From a virus, in IMG/VR virus record IMGVR_UViG_3300033145_000158, positions 1 through 40,567 of that record: DNA of 40,567 nt; one strand, 5' to 3'. The position numbers and the translations under genes are program-made. Below are positions 1 through 6,336 of this stretch, piece after piece; the stretch's first letter is position 1, and every line of letters begins with the position of its first letter. The notes below the pieces were generated by a model. It was not told the DNA's origin, did no database searches, and saw only the letters and a list, made by a program, of their open reading frames with translations.

Positions 1-280
1 TGTAACTATGGGAATACTCTTAGAAGTGTCTGCGTAGATGATACCCACGTTTATTGTGGGGGCTATACCATAGATGATGTTTGGCAAATTGGTAAGTCCG
101 ATATGGTCAAAGACGCGGAGTGTAACTATGGGGATAATGTTTATGCTGTCTGCGTAGATGATACCCATGTTTACGCAGGCGGGAATGCGATTGATGACGT
201 ATGGCAAATTGGTAAGTCCGATATGGTCAAAGACCGTGAGCTTAACTATGGAGATGATGTTCAAAGTATAGCTCTTTATA
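1..280 (+). repeat. 120-bp tandem repeats (start of window)
   Basis: Units begin at TGTAACTATG (1 and 121) and CTTAACTATG (241), spaced exactly 120 bases, so each codes 40 residues in frame. They continue the array at 40045-40567. Units differ mostly in short stretches around the codons after CNYG and after YAGG/YCGG, while the VCVDDTH core is nearly invariant at DNA level. Such high DNA identity suggests recent duplication or recombination between units. Confidence 0.85.
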
Positions 281-1329
281 TAGCAGTAGGGGCAACCACC
301 TATACCAAAACAGTCTCGATGTCTGCTCTCTTAAAGGCACAAGATGACGCCACAGTTGACCTAGATGCCTACCTAAAGGCCAAAGATTCCAAGACAGTAG
401 ATATCGATGCCCTGCTCAGGGGGACGGCCACGGCCGGGGTAGACCTGGACGCTTTGGTGGTGGCTTTGGGGATAACCAAGACGGTGGCACTAGACGCCTT
501 CCTGAAAAGTATTGAGGCCGAGACAGTATCACTCGATGCGCTGGTCAAAGCACTTGGCATACCCAAAACTGTGGTGCTGGATGTGATATTGGGAACCGGC
601 GGAAAAGTAGACATTGACCTGGATGCTTTATTGCGGGCCACGGATACTACTGCGATAAACATTGACGCCCTTCTACAGTCACTCGGCCTCACCAAAACAG
701 TAGCGATTGACGCCCTACTGGCCCTGGTAAAGCAGACAGAAACGGTTGATATAGACGCTATATTGAAAGGGCAGGACACCGAGACGGTCAGCCTGGACGC
801 CTGGTTGAAAGGACTGGCCCTTGTCCAGTCAATCAACCTGGATGCCCTACTTCAGGCCACCGGACAATCCAAGACTGTAGCACTGGACGCCCTCTTGAAT
901 ACCATAGAAACCGAGACGATAGACCTCGATATCCTGGTCAAGGGCTTGGGTATCACAGAAACGGTCGCATTGGATGTCTTACTCCACGGCTCAGGGATAA
1001 AAACCATAGACCTCGACGCTTTACTACAAGGCCGAAGCACTATCACCATCACGCTCGATATCATCTTGAGGGAATACCCCGCCCGTGCCCTGCGGTATAT
1101 TGTAGAAGTGCGTGACGGCTCCGGCAACCTGCTGGCAATCCTACAGAATGCCTTTGATATCCCCTACACCCAGTTACTGAACCAACCGCCCATGCTGGAC
1201 TTTTCCATACCGGCCTCGGATGCCAAAAAGGAATACCTGGTTTGGGGTAATGAGATATGGCTGAGGGACTATCGAACCGGGGATCTGGTAAAGAGGTTCA
1301 GGGTTAGCAGCCGGAGGGATAGACGCTGA
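1..1329 (+). CDS. Tail fibre / receptor-binding protein, 3' part
   Basis: The frame is open from base 1, so this is the 3' part of a gene. Its natural start is probably ATG 39964 at the other end of the window, joined in phase through the 67-base overlap, which gives about 621 residues. Residues 1-90 hold the last 40-residue beta-propeller-like repeats (core VCVDDTHVYAGG, then VWQIGKSD). Residues about 100-355 form some 18 units of 14-15 residues around T-V-x-L-D-A-L-L. The last 80 residues (VEVRDGSGNLLAIL, then NEIWLRDYRTG) match the first domain of tail hub proteins of the ReqiPepy6 gp37-like kind and resemble the product of 1329-1700. The propeller may bind a receptor and the 15-residue repeats may form a stalk. 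That role is inferred from repeat architecture and tail-gene context. Confidence 0.75.
   Translation, partial: CNYGNTLRSVCVDDTHVYCGGYTIDDVWQIGKSDMVKDAECNYGDNVYAVCVDDTHVYAGGNAIDDVWQIGKSDMVKDRELNYGDDVQSIALYIAVGATTYTKTVSMSALLKAQDDATVDLDAYLKAKDSKTVDIDALLRGTATAGVDLDALVVALGITKTVALDAFLKSIEAETVSLDALVKALGIPKTVVLDVILGTGGKVDIDLDALLRATDTTAINIDALLQSLGLTKTVAIDALLALVKQTETVDIDAILKGQDTETVSLDAWLKGLALVQSINLDALLQATGQSKTVALDALLNTIETETIDLDILVKGLGITETVALDVLLHGSGIKTIDLDALLQGRSTITITLDIILREYPARALRYIVEVRDGSGNLLAILQNAFDIPYTQLLNQPPMLDFSIPASDAKKEYLVWGNEIWLRDYRTGDLVKRFRVSSRRDRR
303..1067 (+). repeat. Degenerate 14-15-codon repeat array in fibre gene
   Basis: About 18 consecutive coded units follow the pattern [T/S]-[V/I]-x-[L/I]-D-[A/V/I]-[L/I/F/W]-[L/V] plus 6-7 variable residues, often ending in K or E. 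The DNA is diverged while the protein pattern is kept, unlike the near-identical 120-bp repeats upstream. A repetitive beta or alpha/beta stalk is a reasonable structural guess. Two weaker units recur at the start of the 1329-1700 product (ELDALLRG, GLDIILG), which links the two genes. Confidence 0.8.
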
Positions 1330-1700
1330 TGGGATTTCCTTATACCTTCCCGATTACCCTGGTCTGGCGTCAAGGCGAGGCTATAGAGCTTGATGCGCTA
1401 CTACGGGGCCAGGGCTCCGTGGCCGTGGGGCTGGACATTATCCTGGGGATTATCCCTGAGAAAGCGCGGCGGTTTGCCCTGGAGATACGAGACAATGGCG
1501 AGCTGCTGGCCATCCTGAAGGATGCCTATGATATTGTCTACAGCTTGCAAGAGAATATCCCGACATTGGACTTCAATCTGCCGGCCGACAATGGCAAGAC
1601 TGCTTACCTGGCCAGGGGCAGGGAGATCTGGTTAAGGAATATGAGGACTGATACTGTGATTGCCAAACTTAGACCGAGCGAACAAAAGGAGCGAAGATGA
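1329..1700 (+). CDS. Tail hub N-terminal-domain protein
   Basis: The product has 123 residues. It opens with two units of the fibre's repeat (ELDALLRG, GLDIILG) and continues with a domain very similar to the last 80 residues of the preceding fibre: LEIRDNGELLAIL, an acidic/aromatic stretch, LDFNLPADNG, then REIWLRN. In ReqiPepy6 gp37-like tail proteins this domain normally forms the N-terminus of a single long hub protein; here it stands alone. The start ATG overlaps the upstream stop by one base (TGATG), so translation is probably coupled. A role in joining fibre to tail tip is inferred. Confidence 0.6.
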   Translation: MGFPYTFPITLVWRQGEAIELDALLRGQGSVAVGLDIILGIIPEKARRFALEIRDNGELLAILKDAYDIVYSLQENIPTLDFNLPADNGKTAYLARGREIWLRNMRTDTVIAKLRPSEQKERR

Positions 1701-2224
1701 AAGGTTTAGCACACGTCGATATAGGAAGCGAATTGACCCGGGATGAATATGAGGCTGACACGGGGCATACTTTTTCTGTGGGCACCGCCTTCCCGGGAAC
1801 GCCCACTGAGATGGACATGTTCTACAGGACCGACGAGCACAAGCTATATCTCTATGACGGCACCGACTGGGTATGGCTAGGCGGCGGAGGCGGCGATTTC
1901 GTCGAGCTTGACGGCGGTACTTCACATGGGCAGGTTGCTAATAACAACTGGGAAGACTGGGACTTATCGGGCGTGTTACCAGCAGGAACCAAAGCTATAT
2001 TGTTAGCGGCTAGGCATGCCGGCTCTAGTCCGGGAACGGGGACAGTAGGCGCTAGAAAAGACGGTAGTGCTCTTGGGCGCAATGATTGGCAACTTTCAGC
2101 TGGTTCTTACGATAGCCTTAGTATTATTGCCGAGGTGCCTGTTTCAAGAATCATAGAGACATACGGGCAGAAAGCCACGACGGTAACTACTACCACCTTC
2201 CGACTTATGGGGTATTGGCTATGA
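1697..2224 (+). CDS. Putative tail fibre / tip appendage protein
   Basis: The product has 175 residues and starts at an ATGA overlap with the upstream gene. Residues about 25-55 carry the motif FPGTPTEMDMFYRTD followed by LYLYDGTDWVWLG, a short beta module common in phage tail fibres (a pro-rich lead, F-Y-R-T-D, then Y-D-G-x-x-W). A five-glycine hinge follows, then a Gly/Ser/Thr-rich beta-type domain ending in TTFRLMGYWL. It has no membrane segment or catalytic motif that I recognise. It sits between the two halves of what is usually one hub protein, which suggests a fibre gene inserted there. Confidence 0.6.
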   Translation: MKGLAHVDIGSELTRDEYEADTGHTFSVGTAFPGTPTEMDMFYRTDEHKLYLYDGTDWVWLGGGGGDFVELDGGTSHGQVANNNWEDWDLSGVLPAGTKAILLAARHAGSSPGTGTVGARKDGSALGRNDWQLSAGSYDSLSIIAEVPVSRIIETYGQKATTVTTTTFRLMGYWL

Positions 2225-3672
2225 TAACAACGAGCCTGACAACTAACGGACTTCTATCTCAATTGGCTGAGGAAGTGATCGAGGAATATGACACCGGCGA
2301 GTCGGGGGCTGATGTCGCCGATATCGTCGCCAACCTCTTGGCTTTTCAACGCAAATCAACGCCGATCACAGTCGGGACTATTGGCGTCACCGGGACAAGG
2401 GCTATACAAGTCACCACCGCCCGGACTATCCTCTCTGTTTTGCTGGAGCTGCAGGAAAGCGTGGGGGGTTATATTAACGTCGATAACGACCGCGTCCTGG
2501 ATTGGCCAACCGATACCGGGGAGGACAAGGGGCAGCAAATCAGATATCGAAAGAACCTGGTCGGCATCGAGCGCACCCGGAACTGGGAAGATTTCTGCAC
2601 CAAACTTCACCTAACTGGGGGAGAAGGCAAGCTATCGGATATTACGGTTGGACCGGTAGCTGTCGACACCGACACCGATGCCACCTATGGCTATATCACA
2701 CTCAAAGAGGCCTACTCGGCCTATCTTGGCTTCACGGCTGAAGGCGAGGCGCTGCCGGCTAATGTTACTATCTGGAAAGAGAATGCAGCACCGGCAGAAA
2801 TTACACCGTCGAATGGGTCGGGAGCCGGGTGGTTTGACATAGAGAGAATATACGACGGTGTTTGGGATACATTTTACGCTGCCAGCGCGGCAGGCTCAGG
2901 AGAGGGGACATACAGCTCTTGGGCTTATGTCGATATTGCCAGCGCATCCTATGTTGGTTTGCACCTCAAAACCAGTGATGGCATGGGGCGTCTGGGTGGG
3001 ATGCAAATAGAGGTCTACGACGGGGCTGACTGGACTAATATCTATGACGGCTCAGAAAGCAAGAATGGGTATATCTATTTTCCTGTCCAGACAGTAGAGA
3101 GGATTAGAATACGGGCGAAGTATGGTTGGGCCAGCGACCAGTTAGAAGTCTTTGAGATCCTTGGTTTAGAAGCAGATATCTCGGATGACACGGCAAACTG
3201 GGTGCAGGGCGCTTTCGAGAATATAGCCAGGTGCGACATCGGGGATTGGGATGCCGGCGCTACTTACTTGATATCTTATACCCACGCCAATTACCTGGTG
3301 GCCTGGGACAAGATAACAGACGGCGATGATATCGTGGCCCACATCGTCCCTGTGCCATCCCGGATCTACAGTATATCGCTGGTCGAATACGGGCGAATAC
3401 TACTCACCGAATTGAAGGAGGATTCCTACACCTATGCGATAGATGCCGTCAACCTGGCCGAGGTAGACAAGAAGTTTAGTTTCGACGAGTTACAGCTCGG
3501 CTCGATAATCACCGTAATTGATGAGGACCTGGGCATTGATATATCAGCCCGGGTGGTTAGAATCTCGTTTGACGCGCTACAGCCGGAGAGGATGCAGATT
3601 GAGATTTCCTCTAGGATTCGGGACATTGCTGACATTATTGCGGGTATGAACAAACTGATACGAGAAGTCTAA
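2221..3672 (+). CDS. Tail hub protein with inserted discoidin-like domain
   Basis: The chosen start is ATG 2221, which forms an ATGA overlap with the upstream stop; an in-frame TTG at 2215 is the alternative. The product has 483 residues. Residues 1-195 contain TTNGLLSQLAEEV and GQQIRYRKNLVGIE, typical of siphovirus tail hub (gp37-like, tail endopeptidase-like) proteins. Residues about 195-318 look like an F5/8-type-C (discoidin) beta-sandwich: RIYDGVWDTFY, SWAYVDIASASYVGLHL, a Y-D-G-A-D-W strand and a final RIRAKYG strand. The C-terminal part returns to the hub fold (SFDELQLGSIITVIDEDLG). The N-terminal hub domain is missing and is found in upstream genes. The insert probably binds host surface glycans (inference). 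Confidence 0.75.
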   Translation: MITTSLTTNGLLSQLAEEVIEEYDTGESGADVADIVANLLAFQRKSTPITVGTIGVTGTRAIQVTTARTILSVLLELQESVGGYINVDNDRVLDWPTDTGEDKGQQIRYRKNLVGIERTRNWEDFCTKLHLTGGEGKLSDITVGPVAVDTDTDATYGYITLKEAYSAYLGFTAEGEALPANVTIWKENAAPAEITPSNGSGAGWFDIERIYDGVWDTFYAASAAGSGEGTYSSWAYVDIASASYVGLHLKTSDGMGRLGGMQIEVYDGADWTNIYDGSESKNGYIYFPVQTVERIRIRAKYGWASDQLEVFEILGLEADISDDTANWVQGAFENIARCDIGDWDAGATYLISYTHANYLVAWDKITDGDDIVAHIVPVPSRIYSISLVEYGRILLTELKEDSYTYAIDAVNLAEVDKKFSFDELQLGSIITVIDEDLGIDISARVVRISFDALQPERMQIEISSRIRDIADIIAGMNKLIREV

Positions 3673-3687
3673 AGAGGAGTTTGCGTA

Positions 3688-3867
3688 ATGGATGATTTAA
3701 GGTGGTTAGCAAGACCGATATTGGCTGGCATTGCCCTGGTTATTTGGGCGATTACATTCTGGGGAACCGGTGAACTACCGCCCACGTTTCTAACAGGATT
3801 AACAGCAACCGCTTGGGGTGCCGTGTTTGTCTCCCGAGAAGTAGAAAAGAAGAAGTTGATAGGATGA
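3688..3867 (+). CDS. Small membrane protein, holin-like candidate
   Basis: A 59-residue product starts at ATG 3688 after AAAGAGGAG. Two hydrophobic segments, about residues 9-25 (ILAGIALVIWAITFWG) and 31-49 (FLTGLTATAWGAVFVS), flank a short acidic turn, and the tail is basic (EVEKKKLIG). The size, two membrane spans and charged C-terminus fit a phage holin. The stop overlaps the next start (ATGA). Position after the tail genes and before a strong terminator also suits lysis. No family signature is visible, so the role is inferred from topology and context. Confidence 0.55.
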   Translation: MDDLRWLARPILAGIALVIWAITFWGTGELPPTFLTGLTATAWGAVFVSREVEKKKLIG

Positions 3868-4088
3868 TTAGATGTAACTGGCACGTTGCAGCCGGGATAA
3901 TAACAGCCTGGAGTTTCTTGGCAGGGTGGGGGTTGCCGATAGTCTGCGCCCTGGCTTTCCTCTATTACGAAACACAGCAGGACAAAAACAAAGGGACGCA
4001 ATCCTACTTGGATATTTATGAGTGGGCGGTTGTCGTCTATATTAACGTGGCGGTGATAATACCGCTCAGATTGTGGGGTATCGTATGA
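3864..4088 (+). CDS. Small membrane protein, lysis-cluster candidate
   Basis: The chosen start is ATG 3864, inside an ATGA overlap with the preceding gene and preceded by an A/G-rich stretch; a longer reading from 3813 would overlap deeply and lacks a better site. The 74-residue product has two hydrophobic parts: one long stretch at about residues 8-33 (AAGIITAWSFLAGWG then PIVCALAFLYY) and one at about 51-72. A polar loop, ETQQDKNKGTQ, lies between them. It could be a second holin or an antiholin. I recognise no family. Confidence 0.5.
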   Translation: MIRCNWHVAAGIITAWSFLAGWGLPIVCALAFLYYETQQDKNKGTQSYLDIYEWAVVVYINVAVIIPLRLWGIV

Positions 4089-4432
4089 GTGCAGACTACC
4101 AGCCAGATTTGATAGAACTGGAGCATAAGACGGATCGGGAATTGCTTATAATCAGCGTGGTCAAACTCAATGCCATAGAGGGGAAAGCCTTACCTGCCAT
4201 TGATGGTCGCCTGGATAAAATTAACGGCACAGTGAAAGACCACGGTAACCGATTAACTGCCATTGAGACAAAGTGCCACGAAACCAGAACGACGATATTC
4301 GCTCGCCTGGATCGCAGGACATCCGATAATACAGGGCGTCCACCCAAAAAGTATGTGGCCATCGGTGCTTCCTTCATTGTCATTATCGGCAGTTTAGGCT
4401 ATGCTGTCGGTCGCATAATGGCATGGTGGTAG
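4085..4432 (+). CDS. Coiled-coil protein with C-terminal membrane anchor (XhlA-like candidate)
   Basis: The chosen start is ATG 4085, in an ATGA overlap; the frame extends to 4073 without support. The 115-residue product has a long amphipathic heptad region (residues about 10-70, including LNAIEGKALPAIDGRLDKIN and later RLTAIETK), a basic linker and one C-terminal membrane segment (VAIGASFIVIIGSLGYAVG). This layout, coil then single membrane anchor beside holin-like genes, is that of hemolysin XhlA-type phage lysis accessories. It is the last gene before a strong terminator, so it ends the late operon. Confidence 0.55.
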   Translation: MSADYQPDLIELEHKTDRELLIISVVKLNAIEGKALPAIDGRLDKINGTVKDHGNRLTAIETKCHETRTTIFARLDRRTSDNTGRPPKKYVAIGASFIVIIGSLGYAVGRIMAWW

Positions 4433-4648
4433 CTACAGCGTTAATACAGCAGCGTTAAATAATAACTGGTAACCTACTATGCGTATGGCTTTTGAGGCAG
4501 CCTCTTGGCCATCTCAGTGCGTTTCCTGTGGCCAGAGGCCAGAATTACCCCCTACCGTTTACCCGGCGGTAGGGGGTGCTTTTTTGTTTCTATTTTTAAG
4601 CGGGAAAGTATTTTCAAAAGATAATTTGGCTTCACGCCTAGAGGGGGA
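4433..4648. other. Gene-free stretch between late and early regions
   Basis: No credible coding sequence is seen. It holds a direct repeat of CAGCGTTAA (about 4437 and 4452), an imperfect hairpin at 4500-4540 (CCTCTTGGCC against GGCCAGAGG) and the intrinsic terminator at 4547-4586. An AT-rich spacer then leads to the early promoter. This boundary is a plausible place for a packaging site or control region, but I see no direct sign of either. Confidence 0.6.
4547..4586 (+). terminator. Strong intrinsic terminator after the late operon
   Basis: The arms ACCCCCTACCG (4547-4557) and CGGTAGGGGGT (4567-4577) pair perfectly over 11 bp around a 9-base loop. They are followed by GC and a run of T (about 4580-4585). 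This is a textbook Rho-independent terminator placed directly after the lysis-like genes, isolating them from the early promoter downstream. Confidence 0.92.
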
Positions 4649-4683
4649 TTGACAAGTGCACAGCGATACTTTATACTGTGCAC
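4649..4683 (+). promoter_or_regulatory. Early sigma70-type promoter overlapped by a palindromic operator
   Basis: TTGACA at 4649-4654 and TATACT at 4672-4677 are separated by exactly 17 bases, a near-consensus promoter. The inverted repeat GTGCACAG (4656-4663) - 12 bases - CTGTGCAC (4676-4683) occupies the spacer and covers the end of the -10 box. A protein bound there should block polymerase. The gene 13 bases downstream encodes a ribbon-helix-helix protein, so autorepression is the simplest reading (inference). Confidence 0.85.
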
Positions 4684-4695
4684 ATAGGAGATAAA

Positions 4696-4848
4696 ATGAG
4701 TACAAAAGCTATTGGCATAAGAGTCCCGGTTATCCTGTTAGATAAGATAAACGAGAGAGCTGCGTGCCGGGACATATCGTTCAACAAGTGGGTAAATTGG
4801 GCTTTGGCTCAGGGAATCCGAAGTTACAAGAAGAAGCCCCAGGACTAA
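4696..4848 (+). CDS. Ribbon-helix-helix (Arc/CopG-type) DNA-binding protein
   Basis: The product has 50 residues; ATG 4696 follows AGGAG. The N-terminal strand KAIGIRVP, a first helix (ILLDKINERAACRD) and a second helix after ISFNKWVNWAL are the secondary structure pattern of Arc/MetJ/CopG repressors, which bind palindromes as dimers through the paired strands. It is the first gene after a promoter whose -10 box is covered by a perfect 8-8 inverted repeat, so it probably represses its own operon. It is the only repressor-like protein in the window apart from the small HTH protein at 8125. Confidence 0.75.
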   Translation: MSTKAIGIRVPVILLDKINERAACRDISFNKWVNWALAQGIRSYKKKPQD

Positions 4849-4864
4849 TGAAAGGAGGTCGATC

Positions 4865-4999
4865 ATGGAAGAGCTGGAGAGGTTAGCCCGAATCAGGGAC
4901 GAGGCAGCCGATGTGTTGCTTGCCGAGATACGGGTTGATGCTAGAATCGCCGAGCATATACGAGACCAGTGGGCGAATCAAAACGCCGGGTCGGAATAG
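4865..4999 (+). CDS. Small hypothetical early protein
   Basis: ATG 4865 follows an excellent site, AAAGGAGGTC. The 44-residue product is highly charged and probably helical throughout (EELERLARIRDEAADVLLAE, then further Arg/Glu-rich sequence). No family is recognised. It lies between the ribbon-helix-helix gene and the coiled-coil gene at 5029, probably in the same transcript. The strong ribosome binding site is the main argument that it is real. Confidence 0.6.
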   Translation: MEELERLARIRDEAADVLLAEIRVDARIAEHIRDQWANQNAGSE

Positions 5000-5028
5000 A
5001 CCTGGCACAAAAAAGGGAGGACAAACCA

Positions 5029-5721
5029 ATGACAGAACCAGAGCATAAGGAAACCCAACTATCCAGGGCAATCGTAAACGTCTTGCCTGGGCTGGACCCG
5101 GCAGTAATCGCTATCAGGGAGGAGGTCCAGAAGCTACTCGTCTATTCTCAGGATCGGGCGGTGACCTCAATTCAGGATGCCGAGAGCGCCACCAATGACC
5201 TCAGCATTATAAGCCAACTCAAGAAGTCGCTGGACGAGAAGCGCAAGGAATACCTTAAACCTTTGCAGGACTACCAGAAAGCCATTCGTGAGGTATTCGA
5301 CTCTATCAGTGTGCCACTGGATCAGGCCAACAAGGTGACCAAGGGCAAGGTTTTAGCCTTCAAGCAGGAGCAGGAAAGGCTACGAGTGGAAGCCGAGAAC
5401 GCGGCAAGGCTGCAACGTGAGGCAGATGCAGCAGCCCGTAAAGTGCTCGAGGAAACCGGGGAGATAGTGGAGAGGCGTCAGGAAGCGCCAGTGGTAGTCC
5501 CTGAAGAAGTTTCATCACAAGTCCATGCCGACCTCGGAACCAGCGGGGTAACAAAAACTTGGAGGTTTGAGGTTACCGACTTCACCGCCATCCCGGACAA
5601 GTACAAGGAAACTAACGACAAGGCAATCCTGAAAGTAATCCGGGCCGGTGGCGACATCCCTGGTATAAGAGCATGGCAAGAAGATGGGCTCAGGGTAACT
5701 GCTGTGAAGGGGGAGGGATAA
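5029..5721 (+). CDS. Phage early coiled-coil protein
   Basis: The chosen start is ATG 5029, nine bases after AAAGGGAGGA; a reading from 4969 would overlap the previous gene and has no comparable site. The 230-residue product is helical: residues about 30-150 form a charged coiled coil (SIISQLKKSLDEKRKEYLKP, then FKQEQERLRVEAENAARLQ). It ends in a small conserved-looking domain, WRFEVTDFTAIPDKY then GGDIPGI. Proteins with this layout are common in early regions of siphoviruses next to recombination or replication genes; their biochemical role is not clear to me. A link to DNA metabolism is inferred from the neighbours. Confidence 0.65.
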   Translation: MTEPEHKETQLSRAIVNVLPGLDPAVIAIREEVQKLLVYSQDRAVTSIQDAESATNDLSIISQLKKSLDEKRKEYLKPLQDYQKAIREVFDSISVPLDQANKVTKGKVLAFKQEQERLRVEAENAARLQREADAAARKVLEETGEIVERRQEAPVVVPEEVSSQVHADLGTSGVTKTWRFEVTDFTAIPDKYKETNDKAILKVIRAGGDIPGIRAWQEDGLRVTAVKGEG

Positions 5722-5722
5722 G

Positions 5723-5923
5723 ATGGAACTACAATACGAAGTTACCCAAGTAAACGGGAATCCGGCAATACACCTGTTGTCAAGTGACGGCCATGTCGCA
5801 ACTATCTGGGGTACTGTAAAACCGCCGGAATCCCCTTTTGAACGTGCTAATAATATCATTGAGGTACTGGATAAAGACAATCACTATGGCGCGATAATAT
5901 GGGGGGCGGTGCCAAGGTGGTAA
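5723..5923 (+). CDS. Hypothetical early protein, 66 aa
   Basis: ATG 5723 follows GGGGGAGGGATAAG, a clear binding site, and lies one base after the preceding stop. The product alternates short strands (LQYEVTQVNGNPAIHLL, HVATIWGTV) with a helix (FERANNIIEVLDKDN) and ends AIIWGAVPRW. No family is recognised. The repeated I-W-G-x-V motif is the only internal feature of note. Confidence 0.6.
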   Translation: MELQYEVTQVNGNPAIHLLSSDGHVATIWGTVKPPESPFERANNIIEVLDKDNHYGAIIWGAVPRW

Positions 5924-6096
5924 ATCCGATAGAACTGCAAAAGCTAAAGACAATCAAGTCAATCCAGGAACCACGGGAGCTAGAGAAAATGGCCACGGTG
6001 AATCACTGCCTATTCGGGATCTTCAACAAGTGGTGGATACACTGTGACAGGGGAGACAATGAGTGGGGGGGATATCTCTGGCTGAGGAGAAACTGA
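5899..6096 (+). CDS. Hypothetical protein, start uncertain
   Basis: The frame is open from ATG 5899, overlapping the upstream gene by 25 bases. A GTG at 5917 lies a few bases after GGGGGGCGG and may be the real start. The product (65 or 59 residues) has a charged helix (ELQKLKTIKSIQEPRELEKM) followed by an aromatic-rich C-terminus (IFNKWWIHCDRGDNEWGGYL). No family is recognised. Its stop is overlapped by the next gene's start (TGATG), consistent with coupled translation. Confidence 0.45.
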   Translation: MGGGAKVVNPIELQKLKTIKSIQEPRELEKMATVNHCLFGIFNKWWIHCDRGDNEWGGYLWLRRN

Positions 6097-6335
6097 TGCT
6101 GATTACTAAAGATAACATTCGCAACCCCGCTGCTTTGTGGAAGTGGATAAAAAGAGAAGCCGAATCTGATAATATAGAGAGTTTGGAACTGGAGACATTG
6201 ATTGAAGATATACCGATTGATAATTCCCCTATGGTATTAAAGCATGTATCGGGGAGAGTGCTGACTATTACACTAGGCCCTGACACTGCAGAGGCAGAAC
6301 TGATGCCGATTTTTGTAAGTAAAAAGGAGAGATAA
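6096..6335 (+). CDS. Hypothetical early protein, 79 aa
   Basis: The chosen start is ATG 6096 (TGATG overlap), 6-7 bases after GAGGAGAAA. An ATG at 6063 in the same frame lacks a clear site. The product begins MLITKDNIRNPAALWKWIKR, has an acidic middle (LELETLIEDIPIDNSPM) and ends in two strands, GRVLTITLG and MPIFVSKKER. No family is recognised. It directly precedes the Gp3-like gene and is probably co-translated with its neighbours. Confidence 0.55.
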   Translation: MLITKDNIRNPAALWKWIKREAESDNIESLELETLIEDIPIDNSPMVLKHVSGRVLTITLGPDTAEAELMPIFVSKKER

Positions 6336-6336
6336 G

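Noticed and set aside
369-1127. Open frames on the - strand opposite the fibre repeats
   Set aside because: They mirror the repetitive codons of the fibre gene, have no ribosome binding sites and give Ser/Ala-rich shadow proteins.
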